From Ch128b sp964527925 (GTDB taxonomy: Bacteria > Bacteroidota > Ignavibacteria > Ch128b), in assembly GCA_964527925.1 (NCBI GenBank), contig CAZGQO010000001.1:248001-312000 (forward strand): DNA of 64,000 nt, written 5' to 3'. Shown here one piece after another: positions 27,677-35,440 of the stretch. Numbering within the stretch: the first letter of the stretch is position 1; every line of letters begins with the position of its first letter. Both the position numbers and the translations under genes were made by a program. The notes below the pieces were generated by a model. It did no database searches, was not told the DNA's origin, and saw only the letters and a program-made list of their open reading frames with translations.

Positions 27677-28348
27677 TTATAATAATCCTTTTGGTTTTGG
27701 TGAATAATATTCAATGTAAGCTCTATCTTTTCTGAAGATTAAATCAATTAGATTTTGCAAATCGTTGGAGTTATTTAAAAAATCAACTTCATTAGTATTT
27801 ACGATTAAGAGTGGTGTGGATTTATAAACAAAGAAGAAATGGTTGTAAGCTTCGTTTAATTGTTCAATGTAAGATTGATTGATATTTCTCTCAAAATATC
27901 TATCTCTTTTCCTGATATTATGCATCAATCTTTCAACAGATGATTGAAGATAAATGACCAGATCAGGTTTCACAATATTTTTTTCAAGCTGAGAGGCTAA
28001 AGTATCATATAATTTTAATTCATCTCCCTCCAGATTAATATGAGCAAAGATTTTATCCTTCTCAAAAATATAGTCACTCACAAGATATTCTTTGAATAAA
28101 TTTGATAGTAGAATTTTTTGCTGCTGCATATATCTATTCACAAGAAAGAAAATTTGAGTTTGAAAAGCGTATCGTCTTCTATCATTATAAAATTTCTCGA
28201 GGAATGGATTTATTTCAAATTGCTCAAGGACAAGCTCGGCGTTAAGTTTTTCTGCGAGAAGAGTTGCAAGCGTAGTTTTGCCTGCTCCAATGACACCTTC
28301 TATTGCGATATACCGCACTTCCCGATTTTTATTTGAATTAGATTCCAT
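27677..28348 (-). CDS. Deoxynucleoside kinase (dAK/dGK type)
   Basis: A 223-residue kinase with the P-loop IEGVIGAGKTTLA (residues 16-28). The nucleoside-binding region includes the conserved Glu of LVLEQFEINPFLEKFY, the YAFQTQIFFLVNRYMQQ helix, the DYIFEKD motif (family DRS-like position) and the lid arginines RKRDRYFERN. It salvages purine deoxynucleosides. It follows folK by three bases. In Bacteroidota and relatives this kinase is commonly found next to folK, as here. Confidence 0.93.
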   Translation of the reverse strand: MESNSNKNREVRYIAIEGVIGAGKTTLATLLAEKLNAELVLEQFEINPFLEKFYNDRRRYAFQTQIFFLVNRYMQQQKILLSNLFKEYLVSDYIFEKDKIFAHINLEGDELKLYDTLASQLEKNIVKPDLVIYLQSSVERLMHNIRKRDRYFERNINQSYIEQLNEAYNHFFFVYKSTPLLIVNTNEVDFLNNSNDLQNLIDLIFRKDRAYIEYYSPKPKGLL

Positions 28349-28351
28349 AGT

Positions 28352-28837
28352 TTAATATAGTTTGTTTACTTTTAATTCTGTATTTAATTGCGAAAGTAGT
28401 TCTTTTACACTTTTTTTAAAAACTGGATGAATAAAATCTGGTTCTATCTCACACAACGGTTGAAGAACAAAAATTCGATTGTGCAAATCTTTATGAGGAA
28501 TGGTTAAATGTTCCGATTCAAGGATAAAATCATCATAGAACAAAATGTCAATATCAATCTCTCTTGATTTCAAATCACCTTTTGATGTGCGTCCAAGTTT
28601 TTTCTCAATCTCTAAGAGAAAATTGAAAATCTTTAATGGTGGAAGTTGTGTTTCAGCGATTGCAACAAGGTTAATAAAATTGTTTTGACCTTTAACCTTG
28701 TAAGGTTCTGTTTCATAAAATGAAGAAATTTTTACGATATAAGTATCAGGCAATTTTTGAATTGAAAGCAATGCAATGGTAATGTACTGAAATCTATTTC
28801 CTTTATTTGAACCAAGCGATAAAATTACTTTACTCAA
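28352..28837 (-). CDS. folK: 2-amino-4-hydroxy-6-hydroxymethyldihydropteridine pyrophosphokinase
   Basis: A 161-residue HPPK, which transfers pyrophosphate from ATP to 6-hydroxymethyl-dihydropterin in folate synthesis. It has ILSLGSNKGNR at the start, SSFYETEPYKVKGQNNFINLV (substrate loop; here split in description only), LLEIEKKLGR and the Mg-binding REIDIDILFYDD. The basic catalytic loop and IPHKDLHNRIFVLQPL are present. It overlaps folB by four bases, so two consecutive steps of the folate pathway are translationally coupled. Confidence 0.96.
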   Translation of the reverse strand: MSKVILSLGSNKGNRFQYITIALLSIQKLPDTYIVKISSFYETEPYKVKGQNNFINLVAIAETQLPPLKIFNFLLEIEKKLGRTSKGDLKSREIDIDILFYDDFILESEHLTIPHKDLHNRIFVLQPLCEIEPDFIHPVFKKSVKELLSQLNTELKVNKLY

Positions 28838-29199
28838 TTTCTTTTTAACTCGATTGTTGATTCAATGAAATCAATTAAGCCGCCAACTGGCGGATGAAGT
28901 TTTCTAACGGTTACTTTTACTCGTTCCACTTTATCAAATTTATCAAGGATTCTTCTGGCAATTGTGTAAGATAGTTTTTCAATCAAATAAAACTTATTCT
29001 CTGTAAGAATTTCTTTCAATGATTTATAAACTTTCTCGTAATTGACAGCATATTCAAGTTTATCAGTCTGTGCTGCTAAAGAAAAATCATATTCAAGTTC
29101 AACATCAACTTCAAATTTTCTTCCCAGATTTTGTTCTTCCGTCATCACACCATGATAAGCATAAAAGACAGCATTTTGAATTTTTAGAATTCCCTTCAT
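28834..29199 (-). CDS. folB: Dihydroneopterin aldolase
   Basis: A 121-residue FolB that cleaves dihydroneopterin to 6-hydroxymethyl-dihydropterin and glycolaldehyde. Family features: AVFYAYHGVMTEEQNLGRKF at the N-terminus, YAVNYEKVYKSLKEI, FYLIEKLSYTIARRIL with the substrate-binding Glu, and VKVTVRKLHPPVGGLIDF with the catalytic lysine region. ATGA-type overlaps couple it to both neighbours. Confidence 0.96.
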   Translation of the reverse strand: MKGILKIQNAVFYAYHGVMTEEQNLGRKFEVDVELEYDFSLAAQTDKLEYAVNYEKVYKSLKEILTENKFYLIEKLSYTIARRILDKFDKVERVKVTVRKLHPPVGGLIDFIESTIELKRN

Positions 29200-30116
29200 A
29201 ACCTGAATACCTTTTTTTGATGATAGATTTTTTTGATTCCTTCCCAGTTGACTAAAATTATTCCAACTAAAACAAACAAAGCACCGCTTAAAATATTTTT
29301 TGAAAGTTTTTCTCCTCCAATTAATACTCCAATAAAAACAGCAATAACTGGAGTTATAAAAGAAGTTAAGGACAAAATAACCACACTGATTTTTTTCAGC
29401 AACCAGTAATAGGCTGTAAAATTAAATACTGTAACGAAAATTGCTAAATAAAGAATCATCAAAAGCGGTTCAATCGAAAATTGAAAAGATGAAAGTCCTT
29501 CTTTCATTAATCCAATAGAAATTAGAATAAATGAAGCAATTAAAGTTGGAATAAAATTCATGCTCAATGGATTAAGATGTCCGCCTTTTTTCTTGATCAA
29601 AACTGCAATACTCGCCTGCATTAATGCACTGGTTACAACTGCAATCATTCCAAAAAAATATCTATCTAATTCAATCTTCAATCCATTCTTAAAGATAAAA
29701 ACCAATCCAATGAAAGCGGTAAGTATACCAGTTATTCTGTTAAAACTCAGAAATTCTTCTTTTATGAAGAAACTTGATAGAGCAGCAACAAACAAAGGAT
29801 TCATACCAAATAAAATTGAAGCTAATGAAGATGGAATTGTTTGTTCTGCCCAGTAAACAAGTGAAAATGGAATGCTGTAAGAAAACAATCCCAATAAAAT
29901 GTAAATAATTATTGAACTTTTACTTAGATCTAATTTCGTTTTAGTGTAAAGCATTACAAAATATATTGCAATTGCTGAGAATAAAAATCTTGTTCCGAGA
30001 TTCAGAAAAGAAGGTACATAATTTAAGCTCAATTTTATAACCAGCCAGCTTGAACCCCAGAAAAAACAAATCAAAGAATATATGAATGGAATTAAGAACT
30101 TATTTTTACTATTCAT
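29196..30116 (-). CDS. EamA/DMT-family transporter
   Basis: A membrane protein of ten helices built from two EamA repeats (first half SLICFFWGSSWLVIKLSL ... LASILFGMNPLFVA; second half ITGILTAFIGLVFIF ... LTSFITPVIAVFIGVLIGGE). The family exports metabolites such as amino acids or nucleotides. I use the ATG at 30116, which overlaps the YfiH-family stop (ATGAATAG). The longer frame begins with a TTG at 30128. Substrate unknown. Confidence 0.88.
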   Translation of the reverse strand: MNSKNKFLIPFIYSLICFFWGSSWLVIKLSLNYVPSFLNLGTRFLFSAIAIYFVMLYTKTKLDLSKSSIIIYILLGLFSYSIPFSLVYWAEQTIPSSLASILFGMNPLFVAALSSFFIKEEFLSFNRITGILTAFIGLVFIFKNGLKIELDRYFFGMIAVVTSALMQASIAVLIKKKGGHLNPLSMNFIPTLIASFILISIGLMKEGLSSFQFSIEPLLMILYLAIFVTVFNFTAYYWLLKKISVVILSLTSFITPVIAVFIGVLIGGEKLSKNILSGALFVLVGIILVNWEGIKKIYHQKKVFRL

Positions 30117-30849
30117 CTCTGAGACCAATCACTCCAAACATTCGTCCTGACTTTTCTTTATCTCTTCGATAGGAATGAAAGAGGTTTTTCAATTCATAAG
30201 TGCAGAGATTTGAAATATGGATGTTCTCCTTTTTAAATCCTTCTGAGATTAAATAGTCAAAGTTTATTGATGGAAGATCCACAAAAAATTTTTTGTTTCT
30301 CTCAAAAACATATCTCTTTTCAAATTTTCGTGCGACTTCTTCACCTACTTCAAAACAAGAAGGACAAATTGATGGACCAAAATAAAAATATGTTTTATCA
30401 ACACTCAAATTCATATTCTGTTTTAAGCAACTTACTGTCTTTAATAAAATTTTCGATTCAGTTCCACGCCATCCTGAATGAACAACTCCAACAATTTCGT
30501 TCACTTCATCAAAGAATAAGATTGGAATACAATCAGCAATTGTCACACCAAGAAATAAATTTTTCTTATCAGTAAATAAAGCATCGTTATCTTTTATAAT
30601 TCCAGGTGAATCAACATATGAAAAATTGTCTGAGTGAACCTGTTTTTGATAAACAACTCTATCTTCGTCAATTTTCAATTCTTTGAAGAAAATTTTTCTG
30701 TTTCTAAGAATTTCCTCTTTCGATGTTGAATTAAAATTTCCAAGATCAAAAAATTGGTTGCCCATAGAATAAACTTTAGTAGAAATACCATGGACAACCT
30801 TTGAAAATCTTCCCAGTAAATAACTTTTAAGAATAACCAATTTCATCAA
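30109..30849 (-). CDS. YfiH/LACC1-family purine nucleoside phosphorylase-like (laccase domain) protein
   Basis: A 246-residue protein of the DUF152 family, historically called polyphenol oxidase and more recently shown in some members to act on purine nucleosides. The metal and active-site elements are present: IADCIPILFFD, VVHSGWRGTESKIL (His of HSGWRG), GPSICPSCFEVGEEV and the C-terminal CTYELKNLFHSYRRDKEKSGR. The ATG overlaps the upstream PLP-enzyme stop by four bases. Confidence 0.92.
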   Translation of the reverse strand: MMKLVILKSYLLGRFSKVVHGISTKVYSMGNQFFDLGNFNSTSKEEILRNRKIFFKELKIDEDRVVYQKQVHSDNFSYVDSPGIIKDNDALFTDKKNLFLGVTIADCIPILFFDEVNEIVGVVHSGWRGTESKILLKTVSCLKQNMNLSVDKTYFYFGPSICPSCFEVGEEVARKFEKRYVFERNKKFFVDLPSINFDYLISEGFKKENIHISNLCTYELKNLFHSYRRDKEKSGRMFGVIGLRDE

Positions 30850-32138
30850 ATGTGATCTAATGCTTCCTCTAAATCTTTAATTATATCATCAGCATTTTCA
30901 AGTCCAATTGACATTCTAATTCCTGCTGGATCAATTCCTTCTTTAATTTGTTCTTCTGCAGGAATCATTGAATGAGTCATCGATCCTGGATGTTCAATTA
31001 AAGTTCTTACATGTCCCAGACTTACAGCGAGTGTAAGAGTATAAGAATTTTGAGCAATGTAGTTCATCAAAGCACGGCCTTTTTCTTTACCTTCTTCAGG
31101 CGTATTACCTTTAAGAGCAAAATAAATCATATTACCGGGTGCAAAATTTCCATGAAAATCTCTCATCTGTTTTTTTGCAAGTTCATAAAATCTAAATGAA
31201 GGCAGTCCAGGATAATTTACAAATTCAACTTTTGGATGTTGAGATAAAAATTCTGCGACTTTCATTGCATTATTAATTTCCTTTTGCATTCTAATTGCAA
31301 GAGAAGGAAGTCCATATACCATTATTGGCCAGGCACTTTTAGTTGCTAAGACTCCGCCAAAATCTTTTCGATACAACATCAAAATATCACGATAGATTCT
31401 TTTACCAATTACGACTCCACCCATATCTGTCCCAAATCCACCAATATTTTTTGTCAATGAATGAACAACAAAATCAACTCCAAACTCAATTGGTCTTTGA
31501 CAGTAAGGTGTTGCAAAAGTATTATCAACAACTATTTTAATCTGATTTTCTGAATCTCTTTTTTGATTGAACTCAGCAACTTTTTTAACGACTGCTTCGA
31601 TGTCAATTAATTCAAGATTGGGATTTGCAGGATTTTCGAAATAAACAACTTTAGTTTTGTCCGTTATGGCATCCGCTAAATTCTCAACACTTGTTAAGTC
31701 AACTTTTTTAGTGAGGATATTATATCTTGGATACCAGTTATTTAATAATGAAAAAGTACAACCATATAAAGTTTTATGAGCAATAATCTCATCACCACTT
31801 TTAGTTAAAATTCCAAGTACTCCAGAAATTGCACTCATTCCACTTGCGAAAGTAACAGCGGTTTCTCCAGATTCTGCTGCTGCAAGATTTTCTTCAAGAA
31901 TTTCTTTATTAGGTTCACCGAGTCGATCATAAATATAAATTGGTGGTTCGCTGTCAGGCAGTTTCAAAGTATTTCCAAATTCTGAAAAACCTAAAGCGCC
32001 TCTCTCGACTGAATCAAGTCGGAAAGTAGTTGAAGATGAAATCGGTGGAACTACATGATGATTATAATCCCACTTAACAGTAAAAGCCTTCCCGTAAATT
32101 AAATGAGTCTCACGGGAATACTTATCATTTTGATTCAT
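30846..32138 (-). CDS. Cys/Met-metabolism PLP enzyme (methionine gamma-lyase/OAH-sulfhydrylase-like)
   Basis: A 430-residue fold-type I PLP enzyme with the PLP phosphate motif FASGMSAISGVLG, VVDNTFATPYCQRP and the Schiff-base lysine near residue 229 in VHSLTKNIGGFGTDMGG. It is longer than the neighbouring paralogue and has a distinct N-terminus (YGKAFTVKWDYNHHVVPPI) and an insert (SEFGNTLKLPDSEPP). Candidate activities are methionine gamma-lyase or O-acetylhomoserine sulfhydrylase; sequence alone does not decide. It sits ten bases after its paralogue, so the two probably serve the homoserine, cysteine and methionine interconversion pathway. Confidence 0.88.
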   Translation of the reverse strand: MNQNDKYSRETHLIYGKAFTVKWDYNHHVVPPISSSTTFRLDSVERGALGFSEFGNTLKLPDSEPPIYIYDRLGEPNKEILEENLAAAESGETAVTFASGMSAISGVLGILTKSGDEIIAHKTLYGCTFSLLNNWYPRYNILTKKVDLTSVENLADAITDKTKVVYFENPANPNLELIDIEAVVKKVAEFNQKRDSENQIKIVVDNTFATPYCQRPIEFGVDFVVHSLTKNIGGFGTDMGGVVIGKRIYRDILMLYRKDFGGVLATKSAWPIMVYGLPSLAIRMQKEINNAMKVAEFLSQHPKVEFVNYPGLPSFRFYELAKKQMRDFHGNFAPGNMIYFALKGNTPEEGKEKGRALMNYIAQNSYTLTLAVSLGHVRTLIEHPGSMTHSMIPAEEQIKEGIDPAGIRMSIGLENADDIIKDLEEALDHI

Positions 32139-32148
32139 AACAACCCCA

Positions 32149-33282
32149 TTATTTTAATGCTTGATTTAAATCATTTATTAAATCATCAACATCTTCAATT
32201 CCTACAGATAATCTTATCAATCCGTTCGTTAGACCAGATTTAATTCTTACTTCCTCAGGAATCGCAGCATGAGTCATCGTAGCTGGATGACAAACGAGAC
32301 TTTCAACACCACCGAGACTTTCGGCAAGTGTGAAGATTTTCAATTTTTTCAAAATATTTTTAACAGCATTAAAATCTTCTACTTCAAAAGAAATCATTCC
32401 ACCAAATCCACGCATTTGCTTTGCTGAAATCTGGTGTTGAGGATGAGATTTTAATCCAGGATAAAAAACTTTTTTAACTGCTGGATGTGATTCTAAAAAC
32501 TCAGCAATCTTCATAGCATTAAAATTATGTCTTTCCATCCTTACCGCAAGAGTTTTAATTGACCTCAATAACAACCAGCTATCAAATGGAGAGAGAACTG
32601 CACCAATTGCATTTTGAATGAATTTATATTGTTCATAAAGTGAATCAGAATTAAAAATCAAAATTCCGCCAAGAATATCGCTATGACCACCAAGATATTT
32701 TGTCGTACTGTGAACAACAATATCGGCACCCAACTCTAGTGGATTTTGAAAGTAAGGAGTTGCAAAGGTATTATCAACACTCAATAACAAATTTCTTTCT
32801 TTGCAAACCTTCGCAATTGCCTGAATATCTGAAATCATCAATAGTGGATTTGTTGGAGTTTCAATGTGGACGAGTTTTGTATTCGGTTGAATTGCATCAA
32901 TTATGTTTTGAATCTTAGTCGTATCAACAAATGTTGAACTGACATTGTAATTAGTAAGAACCTTCTGGAAAAGTCGATATGTTCCACCATAAACATCATT
33001 CGATACTACAGCATGATCACCTGCTTTAAGAATTGAAGTCATTGCATAAATTGCTGAAAGTCCACTTGCAAATGCCAGTGCATATTTTCCTTTTTCAAGC
33101 ACGGCAATATTATTTTGAAGAATTTCTCTTGTAGGATTACCAGAACGGGAGTAAACATATCCTTTGTGTTTACCAATCTCTTCCTGATAATAAGTTGTTG
33201 TTAAATGAATCGGAGGAATGACGGCATTAGTTGCTGGATCAGGTTTTTGACCAGCATGAATTGCATCTGTTGAAAATCCCAT
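32149..33282 (-). CDS. Cystathionine gamma-synthase/beta-lyase family PLP enzyme
   Basis: A 377-residue PLP enzyme with IHAGQKPDPATNAVIPPI, the substrate-site YSRSGNPTRE, FASGLSAIYAM, VDNTFATPYFQNPLELGAD and the PLP lysine near residue 195 in VVHSTTKYLGGHSD. The C-terminal LAESLGGVESLVCHPATMTH is typical of the MetB/MetC group. Cystathionine gamma-synthase, beta-lyase and gamma-lyase are hard to separate by eye. A promoter candidate lies at 33324-33350, so this is likely the first gene of the long unit that runs down to Ppx/GppA. Confidence 0.93.
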   Translation of the reverse strand: MGFSTDAIHAGQKPDPATNAVIPPIHLTTTYYQEEIGKHKGYVYSRSGNPTREILQNNIAVLEKGKYALAFASGLSAIYAMTSILKAGDHAVVSNDVYGGTYRLFQKVLTNYNVSSTFVDTTKIQNIIDAIQPNTKLVHIETPTNPLLMISDIQAIAKVCKERNLLLSVDNTFATPYFQNPLELGADIVVHSTTKYLGGHSDILGGILIFNSDSLYEQYKFIQNAIGAVLSPFDSWLLLRSIKTLAVRMERHNFNAMKIAEFLESHPAVKKVFYPGLKSHPQHQISAKQMRGFGGMISFEVEDFNAVKNILKKLKIFTLAESLGGVESLVCHPATMTHAAIPEEVRIKSGLTNGLIRLSVGIEDVDDLINDLNQALK

Positions 33283-33323
33283 AAAATTTCCTTTAATAAT
33301 TTCAAATTTTGTTTTGTTCTAGA

Positions 33324-33350
33324 CAAATTTACTAAAAACAAAGGGGGCAA
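33324..33350 (-). promoter_or_regulatory. Candidate promoter before the PLP-enzyme/folate operon
   Basis: On the minus strand TTG (33348-33350) and, 16 bases on, TAAATTTG (33324-33331) match the -33 and -7 elements of Bacteroidota promoters. The spacing is short but identical to that of the candidate at 667-693. The leader would be about 35 bases. Confidence 0.35.
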
Positions 33351-33373
33351 TAAAAACTCATTTAGAGATGATT

Positions 33374-34075
33374 TTAATTTCTAACTTCGGCAAAAACCCA
33401 ACGTTCACAATAACTTCGAAGGAAATACAATGAAAAACTCACTTTTTTAAAGTGCTTTGAAATCAGTCTTTGAACTAATCTGAGTGTTTCTACATCGTAT
33501 TCAGATGAAACTTGAAATGGTGCAATACCTTTTTTGTCAAGAATACGAGATATGTTTGAAAATATTTTATTTAAAAATTCTTCTCTTTCTAACCTTGTGA
33601 AAGATTCTGGGTGCATCGCCAGGTCATACAGGATTGCGTCAAATTTATCTCTTGTGGATTCGAGAAAAACTCCTGCATCATGAATAAGTAAATTGACTCT
33701 TTTATCTTTGAAAGAATTTCCACAAATCTTTTTCAGATATTTATTTGAGACTTTGATAACATCTTCATCTATTTCAACAAGCGTAACTTTATTCGGGTTA
33801 TATTTAAGAATGTAATTTAATAATCCACCATCACCACCACCAAGAATTAAGACATTGGATAACTTCTTTTTGTGTTTAATAATTGGATCAATCATTGCAC
33901 AGCTGTAGAACTCCGCATCGACTTCGGATATCTGCAAATCTTTATTGAGAAAAAGCATTCGCCCGAAATGTTCATTTTCAATTACATCAATAAATTGAAA
34001 TCTGGATTTATCAGAATAGAGAATTTTCTTTACATGATATTTAATCTCAAAACCATATTCAGAGCGTGAAGTCAA
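33374..34075 (-). CDS. Spermidine synthase-like aminopropyltransferase
   Basis: A SpeE-fold protein: N-terminal strand domain (KSRFQFIDVIENEHFGRMLF, LDG-type turn replaced by LNKDLQISEVDAEFY), then a Rossmann domain with VLILGGGDGGLL and TLVEIDEDVI for decarboxylated SAM. The usual gatekeeping motif DSxDP reads YDLAMHPE, so the second Asp is His, and acceptor specificity may differ from putrescine. The TTG at 34075 is only the first usable start. The same frame stays open back to 34168 and encodes a sequence matching the missing C-terminus of the adjacent SpeD (see composite entry). The true N-terminus may therefore be part of a SpeD-SpeE fusion. Confidence 0.82.
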   Translation of the reverse strand: MTSRSEYGFEIKYHVKKILYSDKSRFQFIDVIENEHFGRMLFLNKDLQISEVDAEFYSCAMIDPIIKHKKKLSNVLILGGGDGGLLNYILKYNPNKVTLVEIDEDVIKVSNKYLKKICGNSFKDKRVNLLIHDAGVFLESTRDKFDAILYDLAMHPESFTRLEREEFLNKIFSNISRILDKKGIAPFQVSSEYDVETLRLVQRLISKHFKKVSFSLYFLRSYCERWVFAEVRN

Positions 34076-34164
34076 CCTATCATCTTGCTTGAATTCAATT
34101 GGATTTCCTCTTGTTATTTCTGCAATTTTTACGGTTTTGGGCTTTAAAACTTTTTTAGGATACT

Positions 34165-34443
34165 CTATTTACTTATCTGCTTATTTGGATGAGAACATGT
34201 AAAAATATCCATCGACAGATGACCTGCTTCGGGATAAGTGTGAAGTCCAATGTGACTTTCTGATATGATCGCAAGTAAAGTTACGCCAACAGAATTAAAT
34301 TTGTGAGTAATAATTTTTTCGAAATGCAATCCTGAATATTCGATTGCATTTTTTATAATTTGTTCAAGCTTTTGAGGGTCGTTAAGGAATGTTTTCCTGA
34401 ACTCGATAAATTCCGGTATGTGTTGTGTTCCCAAAGAATTCAT
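34165..34443 (-). CDS. speD: S-adenosylmethionine decarboxylase proenzyme, C-terminus lost by frameshift
   Basis: A 92-residue frame with all catalytic elements of bacterial SpeD: ISESHIGLHTYPEAGH, where chain cleavage at Glu62-Ser63 creates the pyruvoyl group, His64/His68, and the proton-donor Cys83 in DIFTCSHP. The enzyme supplies decarboxylated SAM for aminopropyl transfer. Family members run about 115-130 residues, with a final beta element ending in an xxRG motif. Here translation stops after KQISK. The expected remainder lies in another frame directly downstream, so the protein as read is probably incomplete. No Shine-Dalgarno is obvious before the ATG at 34443. Confidence 0.88.
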   Translation of the reverse strand: MNSLGTQHIPEFIEFRKTFLNDPQKLEQIIKNAIEYSGLHFEKIITHKFNSVGVTLLAIISESHIGLHTYPEAGHLSMDIFTCSHPNKQISK

Positions 34444-34510
34444 TTCAAATGTAAAATAATAAATTGAAAAAATTTATCACAGGGTTTATTGGATTAATCC
34501 CCAGGTTATT

Positions 34511-35440
34511 TTAAGTGAAGAAAGGATATTCAAGAAGAAGATTTTTGTAACCCAACAGAAATTCGTTTGCGTTCATTCTTTTTCTTGATTCAGGTTGAAG
34601 TTCGAGAATTGAAAGGTAGTAATCAGCCGTGTTAACAAGAATCTCATTTTTATATAAAATTATTTTCCCTGGCTTATCTGTTGAAACAAGATTTGTGATT
34701 TTTGATTTATAAATTTTTATGATTTTTCCATTGTGATATGTGAAAGATCCTGGTGTTGGCGATAAGGCTCTGATGAGATTATGAATTTTATAAGCTTCGT
34801 TAGTCCAATTAATTTTGCAAATTTCTTTTGTGATTTTTGGTGCTGGAATCGCAAGTGATTCATCCTGTGGAATTAATTCAAACTTTCCAGTTTCAATTAA
34901 TTTTACTGTTTCGAGAACTAACTCTGAACCAATTACAGCTAACTTATCATTAAGTGTTTGAAAATTATCTTCATCATCTATTGGTACTTCTCTTTGTAAA
35001 ATTATATTTCCAGTATCAACTTTCTCTTCAAGAAAAAATGTTGTGGCTCCAGTAACTTTCTCACCATTAATTAAAGCCCATTGAATTGGTGCAGCCCCAC
35101 GATATTTTGGCAGAAGTGAAGCGTGTAAATTAAATGTGCCCTTAAATGGAATTATATAAACTTCTTTTGGCAAAATTCTGTAAGCGACAACAATTCCAAG
35201 ATCAGGTTTTAATTCTTTCAGTTGCCGTTGAAATTCAAAGTCTTTAAGTGATTGTGGTTGAAGGACCAATAAATTTTTCGAGACAGCATACTTTTTTATT
35301 GGTGGGGGTTCTAACTTTAATCCACGTCCTTTTTCTTTATCTGGTGTAGTTACAACTCCAACAATTTGGTAATCATTGTTAAGTAAAATATCCAATGAAG
35401 GAATTGCAAAGTCAGGAGTTCCGAAAAAAACTATTCTCAT
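34511..35440 (-). CDS. fmt: Methionyl-tRNA formyltransferase
   Basis: A 309-residue Fmt that formylates initiator Met-tRNA with 10-formyl-THF. The Rossmann core has MRIVFFGTPDFAIPSLDIL. The active site NLHASLLPKYRGAAPIQWAL carries the Asn-His pair and SLLPKYRG, and TFFLEEKVDTGNI contains the catalytic Asp. The C-terminal OB-fold domain is complete. The start overlaps the stop of the preceding exported protein by four bases (ATGA), which is an odd partner for a core translation gene. Confidence 0.97.
   Translation of the reverse strand: MRIVFFGTPDFAIPSLDILLNNDYQIVGVVTTPDKEKGRGLKLEPPPIKKYAVSKNLLVLQPQSLKDFEFQRQLKELKPDLGIVVAYRILPKEVYIIPFKGTFNLHASLLPKYRGAAPIQWALINGEKVTGATTFFLEEKVDTGNIILQREVPIDDEDNFQTLNDKLAVIGSELVLETVKLIETGKFELIPQDESLAIPAPKITKEICKINWTNEAYKIHNLIRALSPTPGSFTYHNGKIIKIYKSKITNLVSTDKPGKIILYKNEILVNTADYYLSILELQPESRKRMNANEFLLGYKNLLLEYPFFT

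Larger units (their letters stand above)
33374..34443 (-). pseudogene. Composite speD-speE reading frame interrupted by a one-base frameshift
   Basis: The frame of the aminopropyltransferase is open upstream of its nominal start to 34168. Those 31 codons read IEYPKKVLKPKTVKIAEITR, then G and ten more residues. The part up to RG matches the missing end of SpeD (VKI.EI.RG). The change of frame lies within about 34165-34168: one extra A in the AAA there would give SK-IEYPKK without a stop and fuse both enzymes into one protein of about 357 residues. I see no slippery heptamer, so a real mutation or an assembly indel is more likely than programmed frameshifting. If it is an error, the true gene is a bifunctional SAM decarboxylase-aminopropyltransferase. 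Confidence 0.7.

Noticed and set aside
33283..33373. SAM or cobalamin riboswitch before the sulfur amino-acid enzymes
   Set aside because: The 91-base leader is AT-rich, with no conserved stem set or terminator/antiterminator pair that I can recognise. Only a promoter-like element stands out.
34150..34180. Programmed ribosomal frameshift joining speD and speE
   Set aside because: No X-XXY-YYZ slippery heptamer is seen: the site reads AGT AAA TAG, and a -1 slip would re-pair on TAA. I also see no strong hairpin just downstream. A one-base indel explains the region more simply.
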